A stretch of 64,000 bases of DNA from Cordia subcordata (Eukaryota; Streptophyta; Magnoliopsida; Boraginales; Cordiaceae). The translations under genes were made by a program, and so were the position numbers. Location of the stretch: assembly GCA_028554755.1 (NCBI GenBank), contig JAPTOF010000016.1, positions 8,841,001-8,905,000 of the forward strand, written 5' to 3'. The notes under the pieces were generated by a model. The model did no database searches. It was not told the DNA's origin and saw only the letters and a program-made list of their open reading frames with translations. Below are positions 25,329-37,827 of the stretch, in pieces; the first letter of the stretch is position 1, and the number at the start of each line of letters is the position of its first letter.

Positions 25329-25612
25329 GTGTAAAGTGTGCAACATGTATAGCATATGTAGTGTGTAATGTATGTAGTGTGTAATGTGTGTAATATGTAT
25401 AAAGTGTGTAGTGTGTGTGATATATATAGTATGTGTTGTGTGTATAGTACGTGTAAAGTGCGTAATATGTGTAATGTATGTAATATGGATAGAGTGTGTA
25501 GCATGTATAATGCATGTAGTGTGTGTAATGTGTGTGTGGATATGCATGTTTTTAGCGTGTGTAAAGTGTATAGTGTGTGTGTGGATGTGTGTTTAGTGTG
25601 TGTGGGTGAGTT
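25329..25612. repeat. Degenerate TGTGTA array (reverse of the 18.8-kb array)
   Basis: About 280 bp is made of variants of GTGTGTAATGTGTGTAGTG and ATAAAGTGTGTA, the reverse complement of the composition at 18826-19370. On its right (25630-25800) is a CCTCATTCCCYAA / GGAGAAA-rich stretch that mirrors the purine-rich flank left of the other array. The two loci therefore look like inverted copies of one dispersed repeat. Confidence 0.7.
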
Positions 25613-26794
25613 TGTGTTTACTTTTGAAATATTTTCTTTCAAATTGGAGATTCCTCATTCCCTAAGGATTTTTGTCCATTCCCCCAATCCTCCAAATTAT
25701 ATTCCTCATTGGGGAATTGTGCAAAAATTGGAGAAAATTTTTTTCTCCAAAATAATTATGGAGAAACTAAAAAAGTCTAATTTTGATTGGATAATCCCCA
25801 ACAAACGCCCCTACTTGTTGGCCAGACTAATAGATGTTTAATTTTCTTTGCTCAATTAGTTATCATGATCAAAGAAATGATGACATGACTAAAAAATGAC
25901 CTAATCATGGCTATTATAGGTTCTATTTGTCCCTAAAAGTCATGTGAAGGGTAAAAGAGTGAATCATCAATATCATTGCAATAAGTATAAATCTCAAATT
26001 TGAAGTTGAAGATAACTATTAGCCCCTTGAGATGGTAGTATGCGGTGGTATGGCATCAGTCACGCAAGTTGTGTGTAAACATTGGCTAATGGTTGAATTT
26101 CAGTGTGAGCTATATGAATAGTGACACCTTGTATCGTAGGGGTGACACCTACAAAATAAAAGAAGACAAAGAACATACAAAAGGTGACAAAGTGGTGGTA
26201 CACTATCAAAAACGACCCATATGCATGGTGGTTGTGCACTGACAAAGTAGTGTACTTATATTCTTGGTGGGTGAACTACTTAATGCTGCTTTGGTGACAA
26301 AGGCAAAACATGGTCACTAAGCTAGTGGACCAAGTCTTACTCTTGAAAGATGAAGATAATTATCACCATGGGAAATGACAAATGAGTTTGACTCTACAAT
26401 TCCTATTTATAGAACTAAAGGAATGTGACAATTATGTGATAGGTTGTTGGAAAATTTCTACTTTCAAAGGGGTTTGTTGACCCATGACCACCTTCAAAAT
26501 AGGTGCATAGTGAAAGATAAGTTTGCATAATAATCCTTGCTAGATAGCTAAGTTGAATTCTATGAACTTAATGAGTTAATTTTATTTTCCATGTTTTTTA
26601 TGTTGTTAGTTGGCCAGCTATATACTTGGTAGGCAAGTGTTTTCTTGTACGAGTCTTGTATAAACACCTCAAGATTAGTGCATTTTGATAAACAGATTAC
26701 CTTGTAAGTGTATGCTTCGATTTTCTTTGTAATCATACTATGGGAATATATACAAGGTTAAGCATCGTTTGTAATTTGTGTGTTTTGTGGACGT

Positions 26795-27733
26795 TGTTGA
26801 TTACTTACATATAAACTCTATTGGAAAGTAACTAGTAAATCCTCAAAATTCAAACTGTAAATGAAGAATGCAAAATGAAATAATTGAAAATAGCTAAGAC
26901 TCGTAAACGATGTCCTTAGAGGATTTATACCCCCTCAATCAGTGCTAAAGAGGTGTGGCACATCCCTCTCAGTATACAATGGTTATATATTTCTTGACGT
27001 TGGTAGCACTCTTGCGGCAAAGACTTGTGAATTGGTAAGCAAAATTTTCCCCCTAAATTGCAAACTAGAATGTTGAAATGCTAGAATGCTAAAAGCTATA
27101 ATTTTTCTTTGTGTTGTACCCCATGGAACATAATTTTGTACACACTAGCTGAAAGCTTCTATTTATAATATAGGAGATGTATAATAGCCAATAAAGCATT
27201 CAATAGGGGAATTAGTATCAACCATAAAATATGCCATAACTCCTGGGCTTTAATGCTAGTATTAGTGCTGAGTTTTGTAACCACCACTATCATAACTCTT
27301 GGGTTTTGATCCATATTTGAATAGCTTTTGGTTACAAACCATTTTGAATTCCTGTCCAAAATGATTAACTAGAGAAAAAACCTGATCCAAGCTCGTGCCG
27401 CATCCTCGCGTACGACCAGCCGTCCTAGGCTATCGCATGCGCGAGTGTGGTAGTTTTTAATACGAAGCCCACTATGTATAGTCTTCTTTCCAAGTCCCTT
27501 CTTGGTACTATACATTAATGTTCCTATAAGGTGAATAAAATCATGTAACCAAATTAGTTAATAATCCAACTTTGATTTTTAATTTCTCATTCACCATAAG
27601 TCTATTTTTTACATGTAAATATATCACGTTCATTGACTCGGAACAAAATTTAACCTGTTAGATGAATGAGATCCGATCCAATTTTTAAGTCAAAGTAAGT
27701 TTGACCTCTGCGTCAAAAATCATAATTCTAACA
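26795..27733 (-). mobile_element. Solo LTR, copia-like, minus orientation
   Basis: On the minus strand the segment begins TGTTAGAATTATG (27733) and ends GTAATCAACA (26795), i.e. TGTT...AACA termini as in many Ty1/copia LTRs. Within it, in the same orientation, are TATTATAAATAGAAG (a TATA box), then GGGGTACAACACAAAG, and a T-rich U5. There is no primer-binding site or polypurine tract adjacent, so it reads as a solo LTR of about 939 bp. Flanks do not show an obvious 5-bp duplication (GACGT versus AACTC), so age or slightly wrong ends are possible. Confidence 0.55.
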
Positions 27734-28514
27734 AACTCTATATTGTGAAGTGAACACTTGTGAGTAACAACAACCACTTGTGTGCGTCTGTAAACACTTG
27801 TATGTACGAGGTTGAGTTTGGTTAACTAATTTGAGCCGACAAACTAAGTCACTGCGGGACGTTGAGTTAAGTTTGCGCACACAACACTCAAGTCCCATAA
27901 CAATAACCATGTTCCGGATGTACACGTGAACTCGTTGTAAGCTATGACTTCGTCTTCATGCTAATAATTGGATTTTCGTTGTTAGCAAATAACTGTTTAA
28001 TACTTTATCCTTTTTGTTGTGGCAAATGATCACTTATCATCAGGACATGAATGTAATATATGGAACTATCAATAGTATTTATTTATGTTGATGGTTTTGT
28101 ATTTAGATTGAGCTATTACGTGAGTTACAATGTTGGCAATCGGGCTAACATTCTGAAATTTTCTCGTATTCAGATGTTAAAATTAATAAGCTAATTAATT
28201 ATATGATCGATATCTGTAGTCATTTTTTAAAGTCATGAATAGTCTTTATGCTCGTTCTATGATTCCAAAAAGTGATGCAAAACAGTACATTCACTGCATC
28301 ATGCAAATTCCCAACAAATTGTTAATTAAGATGGTAGCAACTTTATTAGGTAAAAAAAAAAATTACAAGTTCAAATCTAAAAACGAATAAAACTTTTCCT
28401 CAACCGTTGTTAGCGAAAACCATATACACCGCACACACATCCAAACACCACAATAAAAAAGGACTTTTTTAAAAGGAAAAAGAAGTGGCGGGGTGCATAT
28501 AGATCTTAGATTGG

Positions 28515-29294
28515 TCATATGAATCTTGGTCTTCTTCGGGTCTTGGAAGAAGCTCTAGTGACCAAGTATCCAACACCCAAACACACAACCCAAATCCCCA
28601 CATCAACAGCCCATCTTACACCGTCCATCTCCATCTCCATCTCCATCATCGCCCCATCACTACCGTCCATTCCCACCTGATCAGCACTAGTACTATCCTT
28701 GCACTCATCACAACTACAACAAGAAGACGAAGAAATTTCATCATTCTCCACTTCTCTCTCCTCAGGTATCTCCTCCAACTTGTTAATGCTGCACCTTCCC
28801 TTCTTTTCCCTCCTCTTCCTGGTCATCACCATCTCCACCTTCGAGCTGATCATCTCCACGTGTCCTTCCACCGCAACGCACACCTCAGCCGCTCTGACGT
28901 CCACGTCGTCATCGCCCCGGAGGCCGCACGTGCAGTCCACTCTCCAGCTTTGCCGCCTCTCATCTTTTCGAAAAGTCCCCTTCAACACCTTCACGTCATT
29001 TCCCATGTATATCTCGAACCTTAAACCTTCACTGGCTCTCACTCTCTCCCTGCTCCCGTACACAACACCCCCTTTTGCCATCTTCTCAGCTGACACGACC
29101 CGGTGCAGGGTGAGGAAAGCCGGCGAATCGGGTCGGATACTAGACCCGTTTATCTCCAGAGCACTCCCGTTGATGCGAGGAAGATAATGCAGCGTTAAAG
29201 AATCATCGCCCAACGATGATGAAACTGCTAAATGGACGTAAAATGCATTGATCTTCAAGCTGTCGCCATCATTCTGCTGAAAACCTCTACACAT
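28515..29294 (-). CDS. Uncharacterised plant protein with C-terminal membrane anchor
   Basis: A single-exon frame of 259 codons starts at an ATG (29294-29292) preceded by a pyrimidine/purine simple tract. Residues 1-135 look globular, with conserved-looking motifs LTLHYLPRINGSALEING and RASEGLRFEIYMG. A basic stretch (RKRREKKGR, about 159-167), an acidic segment and a Cys cluster [13 protein letters not shown] (about 191-203) follow. A short Met-Glu repeat encoded by CCATCT units (28622-28646, plus strand) comes next, then one hydrophobic span at about 226-246 and a basic tail KTRRRPRFI. There is no N-terminal signal peptide, so topology suggests a tail-anchored protein facing the cytosol. 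I recognise it as a plant-conserved type but cannot name a function. High GC relative to the flanks and clean codon usage support a real gene. Confidence 0.8.
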   Translation of the reverse strand: MCRGFQQNDGDSLKINAFYVHLAVSSSLGDDSLTLHYLPRINGSALEINGSSIRPDSPAFLTLHRVVSAEKMAKGGVVYGSRERVRASEGLRFEIYMGNDVKVLKGTFRKDERRQSWRVDCTCGLRGDDDVDVRAAEVCVAVEGHVEMISSKVEMVMTRKRREKKGRCSINKLEEIPEEREVENDEISSSSCCSCDECKDSTSADQVGMDGSDGAMMEMEMEMDGVRWAVDVGIWVVCLGVGYLVTRASSKTRRRPRFI

Positions 29295-32200
29295 ATTTTT
29301 CTTTTTCTTTTTTCTTTTTCTTTTTGGTTGCTGTATGTATTAAGTATTCAGTATTCTGCTGCCAAGCTTTATTATCTTTCTCAAGAGTGGGGGTTTATGT
29401 AAGAAAGAAGGGAGGGTCCAATCTGGGGGTAACAAAGCACACGGTTTTTTTTTTTTTTTTGGTTGGATTTTAGGATGAGGCCAAACAAAGTGGTATTGGA
29501 TGATGACGTGGACAAGAGGACAAGGTTGTACGGCGTTCTTTTTTTTTCTTTTTTTTTTTTCCCCCACAGGGTTCGTGGTTTAGATTTTGCTGCGGGCGCA
29601 ACAGCATGCATTTGACCACCAAAAAAACAAAAAAAACAGCTAGCATGCATGCATATCAGTGTTTTGTGAGACCCAACCAAGCTTTTTAATTGCCAGTTGT
29701 GTATGACCTAAGATTCTAAAAATTTGAACCAAAAAATGACAACTAGCTGCTAGGCGTGTGGCATTCGTTGGGTCATGGGCGACTGCGATCTTGTAATATT
29801 ATCATTTCAAAATGTTTGTTTTACAAAGTGGTAATTATTTTCAGTACTCTCCGAAGTTTAAAAAGGAGATCTGGGATATAATTGATATAAATAACAGTGG
29901 ACTTAGAATATTGTTTTAGTAAAAGTTGTAATATTTTTATGTTCTTTTAGTAGGTTAATTTAGTTTTTTATATTAAAAATATTTATGTTTTAAGAGTGTT
30001 TTAATTTAGTGTGATTGTTTTAAAACAATAGGTCAGGGCAAGTGCGTACCTAAGTTCTTGATTGAGAGCAAATGCTCTCGGATAAATGTTTAAAAGTCAT
30101 TTATTTTGATTGAGCCACTTTGATTTGCATGCAGAATTTACAAAAGAGTTGGGTTCACTTTAATTTCAAGTTATTACACATGGTTTTATTTTGCACTCTG
30201 CATAAGTGATGTCGCCACGAAATTTTTCTTCAGATTTATGCGTATTTACCTTGTAATTTGCTTTTAAAAATATATTTTTAGTATGAAAAATTAAATTAAC
30301 CTCCAATAAAAAAATATTAGCATTACAGCCCCTTATCAATGATAGTTCTGGTTGAAAAACATTATATTATAGCCTCCACTGGAAAAAAAGAAATCAGTAT
30401 ATATCACTATATATATAATTCCGTATTGAAACACGCAAAGCATCGTGATATAATATTTTGGCGTTTCCCCAAAAGTTTGGGTTTGTTTTCTAAGTACATG
30501 CACCTGGCTAGCTACGCGTCGTGAGGTCAGCTTTATCGTCGTTAATGGATTGGATCGACTTGGAAAATGAAAAGATTTGTCCAAGTTATACGCTTCGTCA
30601 CCACTTTGTGGAAAATCGTTAGGTATGAATATGTTAGATACCTGTGACTCGATTGGTGAAATAGTACCTTCTAATTCCTTCCCTGATACCTCCCAAGGTA
30701 AATCTCGAATTGAATCCCAAATTGACAGGTTAGTGTGAGCTTATCCATGCGGTTATGTACTCTACAAATAGGAATCCGTTTTCTGAAAGATCATGGCTTT
30801 CGTACTTTGGTATATATATATATATATAAGCAGTCTAAAAACAAACGTAACAGACAAGGTGCGCTCATGCAATTTTATGCAACTGTACGTAAAAGATATG
30901 AATACATGTATACATGGAACATTGCCTTATCTTTATGAGGAATAAGTAATTGTTCTTCTTATATATAAAAGTCATTATGACTAGGACAAATATTATAGAA
31001 TTATAGTCTCCAGTAATGCCGTAGCAGTAAAAATTGGAGTCAGTGCAGTTTAAGAATTGGTTTTGATCCCTATCCTCTACTTTGAATTAAGTGTCCAACT
31101 TATCTAGTAGCTGTGTTGGGACCTGTCCTTTTACCCGAGGTTTATCGATTGGTTTGGTTGGGCTCGCTGAATGTCTGGTGATCGAGTTCTGCTAATTGAG
31201 TTTCCCTCACATCAAAAAAAGAAAAAAAAACAAAAAGAAAAAGTACTTGTTATATACCATGGAATGTAGGATTAATAGATGATGGAGAGAAGCCTTCTAT
31301 CCTATTTAGCAATATATAAGCTAACTTTAATCTGCTACGATCATTTCCGATTCCAAGAATTGGAAATCAAAATTCCAAAGCAAGACTCAGCATTGAACAT
31401 AGTTAATGCATGTCTTTAAGGTCATCAAAAGACTTAGAGCATATATATACTATAGTATAAGAACTAGATATAAAGTAGAACTAGATGTACAATATTTGTT
31501 CTCGCCAAAATTGATGTCTTCTAAAATGCTACCACGTGTTCTTCTTCAATAACTTCGACAAAAGACATCAATTTCCATTTCTTTATCCAATATTCCATTT
31601 ATGCCCCTTAGCCTTTTCATAGTTTTTGTATTTTAAAACCCTAAATCTCTCTAAAAGTTTGAATTTATTTCATTAATTAGATTGAAAATACACCACACCT
31701 TTGTCTTATCCTATGATTTTAAAGGATATTATACCTTTCCTTAAGAAAGAAAATGTTATTGACGCTTGTAAAGATATGAACATAGCAGTTTTTCCTTAAT
31801 TTTAGCTCAAATCATGCATACATTTATTTTTGCTTGGTATATTATGTCCTTTTGAGAAAAAAAATGTCTTATTGAGAGAAAGATTTGGTGTGAAATTATG
31901 ATTTATTTCCTTAATTACAGCTCAAGATATTCATACTTGTGTGACGAAATTTATGGTTAATTAGTAAAATCATTTAAAGATATTATACTTTTTCAAAAAA
32001 AAAAAAAAACAAGGATTTTCCAGCCTTATAATGCAAATAATCATCCTGCTTTTTTAAAGCATTGGTGTCACGAAATCCATTGTAAATTAGCAAAATTTTT
32101 GCCGCATATATGTATGATTAGTTAGTCAAATCATTGTTATGTTTCCAATTTTATTATTTTATTATGTGATTTAATTCATTTAATTCATTTAATTCATAAA

Positions 32201-33406
32201 ACTTTGATTATCCATAGTAACATATAATGTAAATCAGCATGATCTTAGGAGCATATCAGGGATTTTTGTAAGTATTATGCTGGTATTAATTAGTAAAATC
32301 AAGATTATAAATTTAGTAATTAATTTAAATCATATAAGTATATGCATGCACAACTTACTTGTGTCAGTCACTTTTTTCTCCTTCATTTTAATTGTTGTTC
32401 TATAAACTTTTCATATTTTATTTGTCATTCTATATCCGTTTCAAATTTGGTACTATAGTTTCCTTTTTTAGTTTGACAGCTGGTATATGGTATTCTTTGA
32501 TCCAGAGGTGAGGACATCAACATGTAATGATTTATAATCTTTCAATATTTAGATGATTATGATGTGTATTTGTATGAATTTTTTTAATAAATGGTTATTA
32601 CATTAATAAGGTTTTTACATTATTACGGGTTACTATCTACGTAAGAGCATAATCACTTATTTCCTGTATGTTTGCTGTTACATTCTTAGGCAAAAGTGTA
32701 CAATATCTATGTATAATAATCAATCGAATCGTTTCCTACAGACACGAAGCTTTTTTTTTTTTTTTGTGCGGATTAAGACACGAAACTTTTTACCTTATAA
32801 TTGGTTATTTGGATATTGATAGTGATATATAAGGCATTTTTAGATAGCCCAATGGCTTTAAGTGTTGGCAGTATTTTTCATGAGCAATACTTATCCCTTT
32901 GTCTCCAAATTAATAGATACGAAAACATGTGCAATAAAGATGCTCAATAGGAGTAACTTAAGCAAAGGCAATTGGGTATAATATAAACTAAAATATTTCA
33001 TTAAAATTGCATGAGCTTGAAGTTATGTCAAATCATGTCAATGTGTTCCTGCTTCCTTTCTGGGGCATCTCTTTATTTCATAAGATTACCACCAATAAGT
33101 TAGATTTTGTTCCATTTGATCGTGAAACTTTACTTATAAATACACAGTTCTTAACGGTTGAATTTTAAATAGAAGTGTTATTGAACAAAAAATTATAGCC
33201 TTATATCTGTTTGGACCAACTTTTAGACACTCAAAAGTATTTTCTGTGAGTTTAAAATATGAAATTATCTTGTTTGGCCCATTTTTAAAAGAGCTTTTAT
33301 ATAAAAGCCAAAGTTGAAAAAATATGAAAAATCAAAAGCTCCAAATTAGAACTTTTTAGAAAGGCTTTTGAGAAGCTGTTTTTACACCATGTCAAAAATT
33401 ATTTTT
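29295..33406. other. AT-rich intergenic DNA with SINE-like units
   Basis: The first 300 bp are the promoter side of the minus-strand gene, with several poly-T runs and an ACGTGG-type motif near 29507. Further on are two SINE-like stretches (30605-30740 and 31010-31230), an (AT) run at 30811-30828 and generic AT-rich DNA. Nothing codes convincingly. Confidence 0.45.
31010..31230 (+). mobile_element. SINE-like element, same family as 22.1 kb
   Basis: A weak box-A/box-B arrangement (GTAGCAGTAAAAATTGGAG, then GGTTTTGATCCC) is followed by a 3' body with GTGATCGAGTTCTGC and TTGAGTTTCCCTCAC, and an A-rich tail (31216-31242). The 3' body parallels the one at 22255-22290. A second related unit lies at 30605-30740 (GACTCGATTGGTGAAATAG). 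Confidence 0.4.
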
Positions 33407-34946
33407 GTTCCAGTTAGGAATGATGTCCTAAAGACAGTTGTTTATTGTAGATTTTACACTGATTTGTACATGAATCGTCTTACTTTCAACCTTACGTCAT
33501 ATCATACATCTTCTCCCCAACTATTAGATCATGACGTAGTCTTTAGGATGACCTAATGAGGATATATGAATGAGGAATAGCCCAATTGTCCTTAAACCTT
33601 GTTCGTAACGAAATGATATGAACGATACTAGGACATCGATTCTATCAAGCATAGGATACAATGTGTCACATGAATTGGTTATCTTCATGACCAAAAGGTG
33701 TGGAGATACTAGTGTGACCCATGGTGAGGTGTGGAGACATGCTCACTAAACATGACTCTATTATGAGCATCCTGTGGTATGTACCCTACTGTTAAATGAC
33801 AGCTTGTGGTGCACATAGATGTCGTATTCCCTCAAACTTGAGACCACCATAGAGACTTGCGGATTACTCCCCATGCTTTGGTACCAGACTACCCAAATTC
33901 CTAATTTGGTGACAAAAGGCTACTAGTTATGGGCAAGTGCTACAAAGTCAATGTGTAGGTCAAGATGGGATTGACCATTCCGGGTATTAGGAGAATGATA
34001 TTCTGCTTAGACCTAATTCATTAAGACTTTGGACAAAGCTTTCCACGTGATGTGTCACGTAGTTATGCCATGATGAGATTGAGCCTTGATATGGATAGCT
34101 GAATTGGGGTTTGATAGTTTTACTTCTAGAGTTATTTCGAAATATCGAGTGTTATAAAGAATCCACCATAGTGCGCAGGTTCGTTGAATATTGCCTTGCA
34201 ACTATTCGGTTGGATGTCGAGAACCGTTGCTAGACGTCATCGATTAGTACAAGAATAGTTCTTGTATTACCAGATAAAGTTTGAATCTACGGAGTCATGC
34301 ATATGGTTGAGAATTAGTTGGAGAATTGACCCTATTGTAAGTATCTCAATCATGTTTAATTGAGAATTAGACGTGTTATTATTGAATTATGAATTAAATA
34401 ATGTTATGGGTAATTAATGTCATAGATATTTAATGGAGAATTAAATATTATAATGTTTAATTACTTATTACAGGTCATGGAATTAATTTTGACTATGTTT
34501 AGCTAGCACTAGACATGTGGATCAAAAATTAATTTATGTGCTATTATTTATAAATTAAATATGGATTTAATTTAGTCTTTAATATAGATTTTAGAAGTCC
34601 AATATTCTAAGCCCAAAGAGTTGGGCTTATTGGGTTGTGGGAGTGGGCTTTATGGAAAACCCATATCTCTCTATATAAGGAGAGTTTTCATTATTTCTTG
34701 TATGTAGGTTTTTTGTGAAAACTTAATGTCAGAAAATTCTCTCCTAAAAACCCTAGCCTCCTCCAATTATTCTTGATCGTGTATGAAGAGGGGGAGCTAG
34801 ATGCTTTCACAAGGCAAAGTATTTTCAGCGTAACAATTACGATGTACTTCTAAATCTTTTGAAATTTTCAATTCTAGAACTTGATCTTGCATGAGGAAAT
34901 TTGGAGAAAGTCTCCCTGTGTTCCTGCAGTTCTTATTTTCTCAACA
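33407..34946 (+). mobile_element. Solo LTR, copia-like, nested in a MITE-like repeat
   Basis: A roughly 1.54-kb GC-richer block opens with TGTTCCAGTTAGGAATGATG and closes with TTTTCTCAACA. It contains a plus-strand TATA motif (CTCTATATAAGGAGAG near 34670) followed by a downstream T-rich leader, as in an LTR promoter. No reading frame, primer-binding site or polypurine tract adjoins. Both sides (33190-33406 and 34947-35080) are AT-rich with GTTTGGMCC / GGCCAAAC words, suggesting insertion into an older MITE. The exact left end could be a few bases further right, at GTTAGGAATG, and no clean target duplication was found. Confidence 0.5.
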
Positions 34947-35080
34947 ATAGAACTCCACAATTTTAAATTTTTGAAATTGCCCTAAAAATATTTAAAAGTT
35001 CAACTTCTAAATACAAGGCCAAACAATCAATGACTTTTATTTAAAAGTACTTTTAATCAAAGCTCTATTGGTAAAAGTTC

Positions 35081-37751
35081 TATAACTCAACAGTTGAAAT
35101 TTATAGAGGGGTGATTCTACAATTAAGGTTTGAGGCTATCAACCTAAACCCTTCTTCCAAGAGGAATCGCTGGCCTTTCTAACAAGAGAGGGAACCAGGG
35201 TTGTTGGGTGTCTTAAGGTGATTTTCCCCTGATGAATTCGTTCCTTGCTTCATTATAATTTTTTATTAGTCCCAGTTATTGTAAGGTATTTATTACGCTT
35301 TCCTCTCTAAGCTCCCCTTATTGAGGGATAGAGCTACCTAGGATACCACTAGTATGCTTTGTGCCCAAGCAATGCCAAGACACCCCTAATTCGATTTAGT
35401 CTTGGGTTGTGATGACGGACAAGGCCTTAAATGAATTATTGCCTATACAATAGCTAGGCCAAACAAAGCCTTAAGCTTTTAATTATTTTGATGATAATTT
35501 TGAGCTCTTGAAAGTATTAAAAATTATTTAAAAAAAACAAAAATAATTTTTTACATGAGGTACAAACAATTTCTTAAAGGTCGTTTATAAAAGTTCCAAC
35601 TTTAATTTTTTTGATTTTTTAGCCATTTCTGATAAGTCTAACGTACTAAATAATATTGCTATTATTCTTTAAACCTTTTGAATGTAATCATTTAATATGC
35701 ATTTTTTTTAATTATAATTGCTATGTATATAGTCCATTCATGTATGTTCCAATCTCAAACTTACTCTTTTGTTAATTTGTTTGTCAATTGAATTGATCTT
35801 AAAAGAAGAGTCTATTGTTACTTTAATACGGATTATTTTCAAATGGACGTTTTTGATAAAAGAAGGCACGTGAGTTTAGCAAGGACGTTTCTCGATCAAA
35901 CGGCATAAAGGTTTGACTTCAATAGTTCACTCTCATTTTATAATTTTTAATTTGATTAATAATTAACATTTATCTGTACTAACTTTTTTTTTAATTTTGC
36001 TCAGGATCATCAAAATCGTCTTATAATGATGATTTCCTTTGTTCGGTTACAAGCAGTTCCCTCAAAACTCGCGTTAATTTTTGTTCTCTGTCTGAATTAC
36101 AGCCCATTCCTGTTTCAAATATACAAATGGCAAAATTAAATTATGCATTTAATACAAATAGTTTAAGTCAGCCCTTAACCGAAACCCCTATACAAAATAA
36201 TTGTCAATTTGGCTCAACTTCTAATTTTCAATCTAGCCACGATATTCAATTCTTGAGACCTGCATTTGAAAAGCAAAATGAGCGTTTATCTACTTCATCT
36301 TTTGAACTAAAGAATGCTCGATTAAGAAGAAAAGAAATTATGTGTTCTAAACATACACAATGTTTGATATTTATTTAATTTTATCTATTGTAATTATAAG
36401 AAATATCACATATTTGGTTCATAATTATCATAACTCTTTTCTTTTTCTAATATAAATCATTATATTTTAATTTCTAGGCGGAGCATGTGTTGGTGTTCTT
36501 TGAAATCTAATTCAAATCTTTTAGATGTTCAATCTTTAGAAAATAGCTAATCTTTAACCAAACGTTTTGGCAATTGGGTAGTTCAAAACAAAGTAGTCTG
36601 AAGTGATGAACATATATAATAATGGCACAGCTTTGAACTCAACAAGCTTTGTAAGAAAAGATCGCCATAAATGGCCTCCTTTTGGAGACATATCAAATTG
36701 TGACATTAATCTTTTTAAATTGCACAAAAATATGAATTATGTTAATAAATCAATTTAAATAGGTTACTTCCAGACATGACACATGTGTTTCACTAGTGTG
36801 TGTATATATATATACCCAAACCTGAGCCAGGTGGCTACATGAGTATGGAGAATAATTTAGATCAAATCCAAATAATTGTGCCTTTTCCCTCTACCTTTTG
36901 GCGCCATCAAAGTAAATACAGTTATAATAAGGTGATATACACAGCTCTAAACTCTTCAATCAACTTTTCTTCTAATCTTATTCTCTAATATAATATTTTT
37001 CATTCTTTACTTTTTTTTTTTTGGTAACACATAAATATACTACGTTCATCTACTTAAAATGAGGATTGGACATGTATTAAGTTAATTATAATCAATTCAA
37101 GAAATAGGATTCCCTCAAATTTAAGTCGAAATGTGCCTCTAATTAATTATAAATGTCAAAGTATCACATTTCTATCGTGCAATAAGCTAACGATTCTAGT
37201 GTTTTTTTTTTTTTGGGTCATTGTAACCTCTGATATTGATAGAAAAGAATGCATAAGCATGCGTATACGCATGAAGCATTTTCTTTAGAAGGAAAGCCAG
37301 TAGCTATCAAGCTTTGGAACACACTTGAGAGATGATATCAGAAATATCAAAGCATTACGTATGTTAAATATAGGGGATGCAACCCAATCAGCTATATTGT
37401 TAATATATATTCTTTCTAATAAAGTGATTGACAAGGGAGTTTGAGAATAAAGATCTAATTCCCATTTTCTATCAGAACCAGCTTGATATAAGCAGAGCGG
37501 CATCTGATTCAATGCAAAAGTTTGAATGGTTGTTATTATATCAACAAGCAGCTAACGAGTGCTTGTTGAAATATCAACTAATTAATAGTTAAATACCGAA
37601 TAGCTTAATAAGTAACAAATTATTGTAATTAGAAAGTTTGAATTTAAACTAATTTTTTCAATTATAAATGTTATTTAAAAAATAACAAAATATTAATTTG
37701 TAGTCAACATTGGAATATACATGTGAACATAACATATATATGTATATGTAT

Positions 37752-37827
<76 letters not shown>

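Larger units (their letters stand above)
21917..28514. other. Repeat-rich intergenic region between WIT fragment and 28.5-kb gene
   Basis: No convincing gene was found. Contents recognised: a SINE-like unit (22080-22290), a TA/TG microsatellite, a 26-bp tandem repeat (23394-23498), an LTR-like stretch (about 24780-25260), a TGTGTA array (25329-25612) and a minus-strand solo LTR (26795-27733). Stretches at 22690-23330, 23500-24770 and 25640-26790 are unassigned; they look like old transposon debris. Confidence 0.5.

Noticed and set aside
25264..25841. Frames of 70-157 codons with repeated Cys-Val-Tyr or His-Thr-Leu residues
   Set aside because: They are translations of the TGTGTA array. The periodic peptides reflect the DNA repeat, not a protein.
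27395..27470. GC-rich stretch with GCATGCGCGAG-type palindrome, considered as a regulatory or structured RNA element
   Set aside because: It falls inside the minus-strand solo LTR and is better explained as part of its U3 region.
28699..29187. 162-codon plus-strand frame opposite the 28.5-kb gene
   Set aside because: Antisense shadow: the minus frame has the coherent domain layout and membrane span, while this one is Ser/Thr/Pro low complexity.
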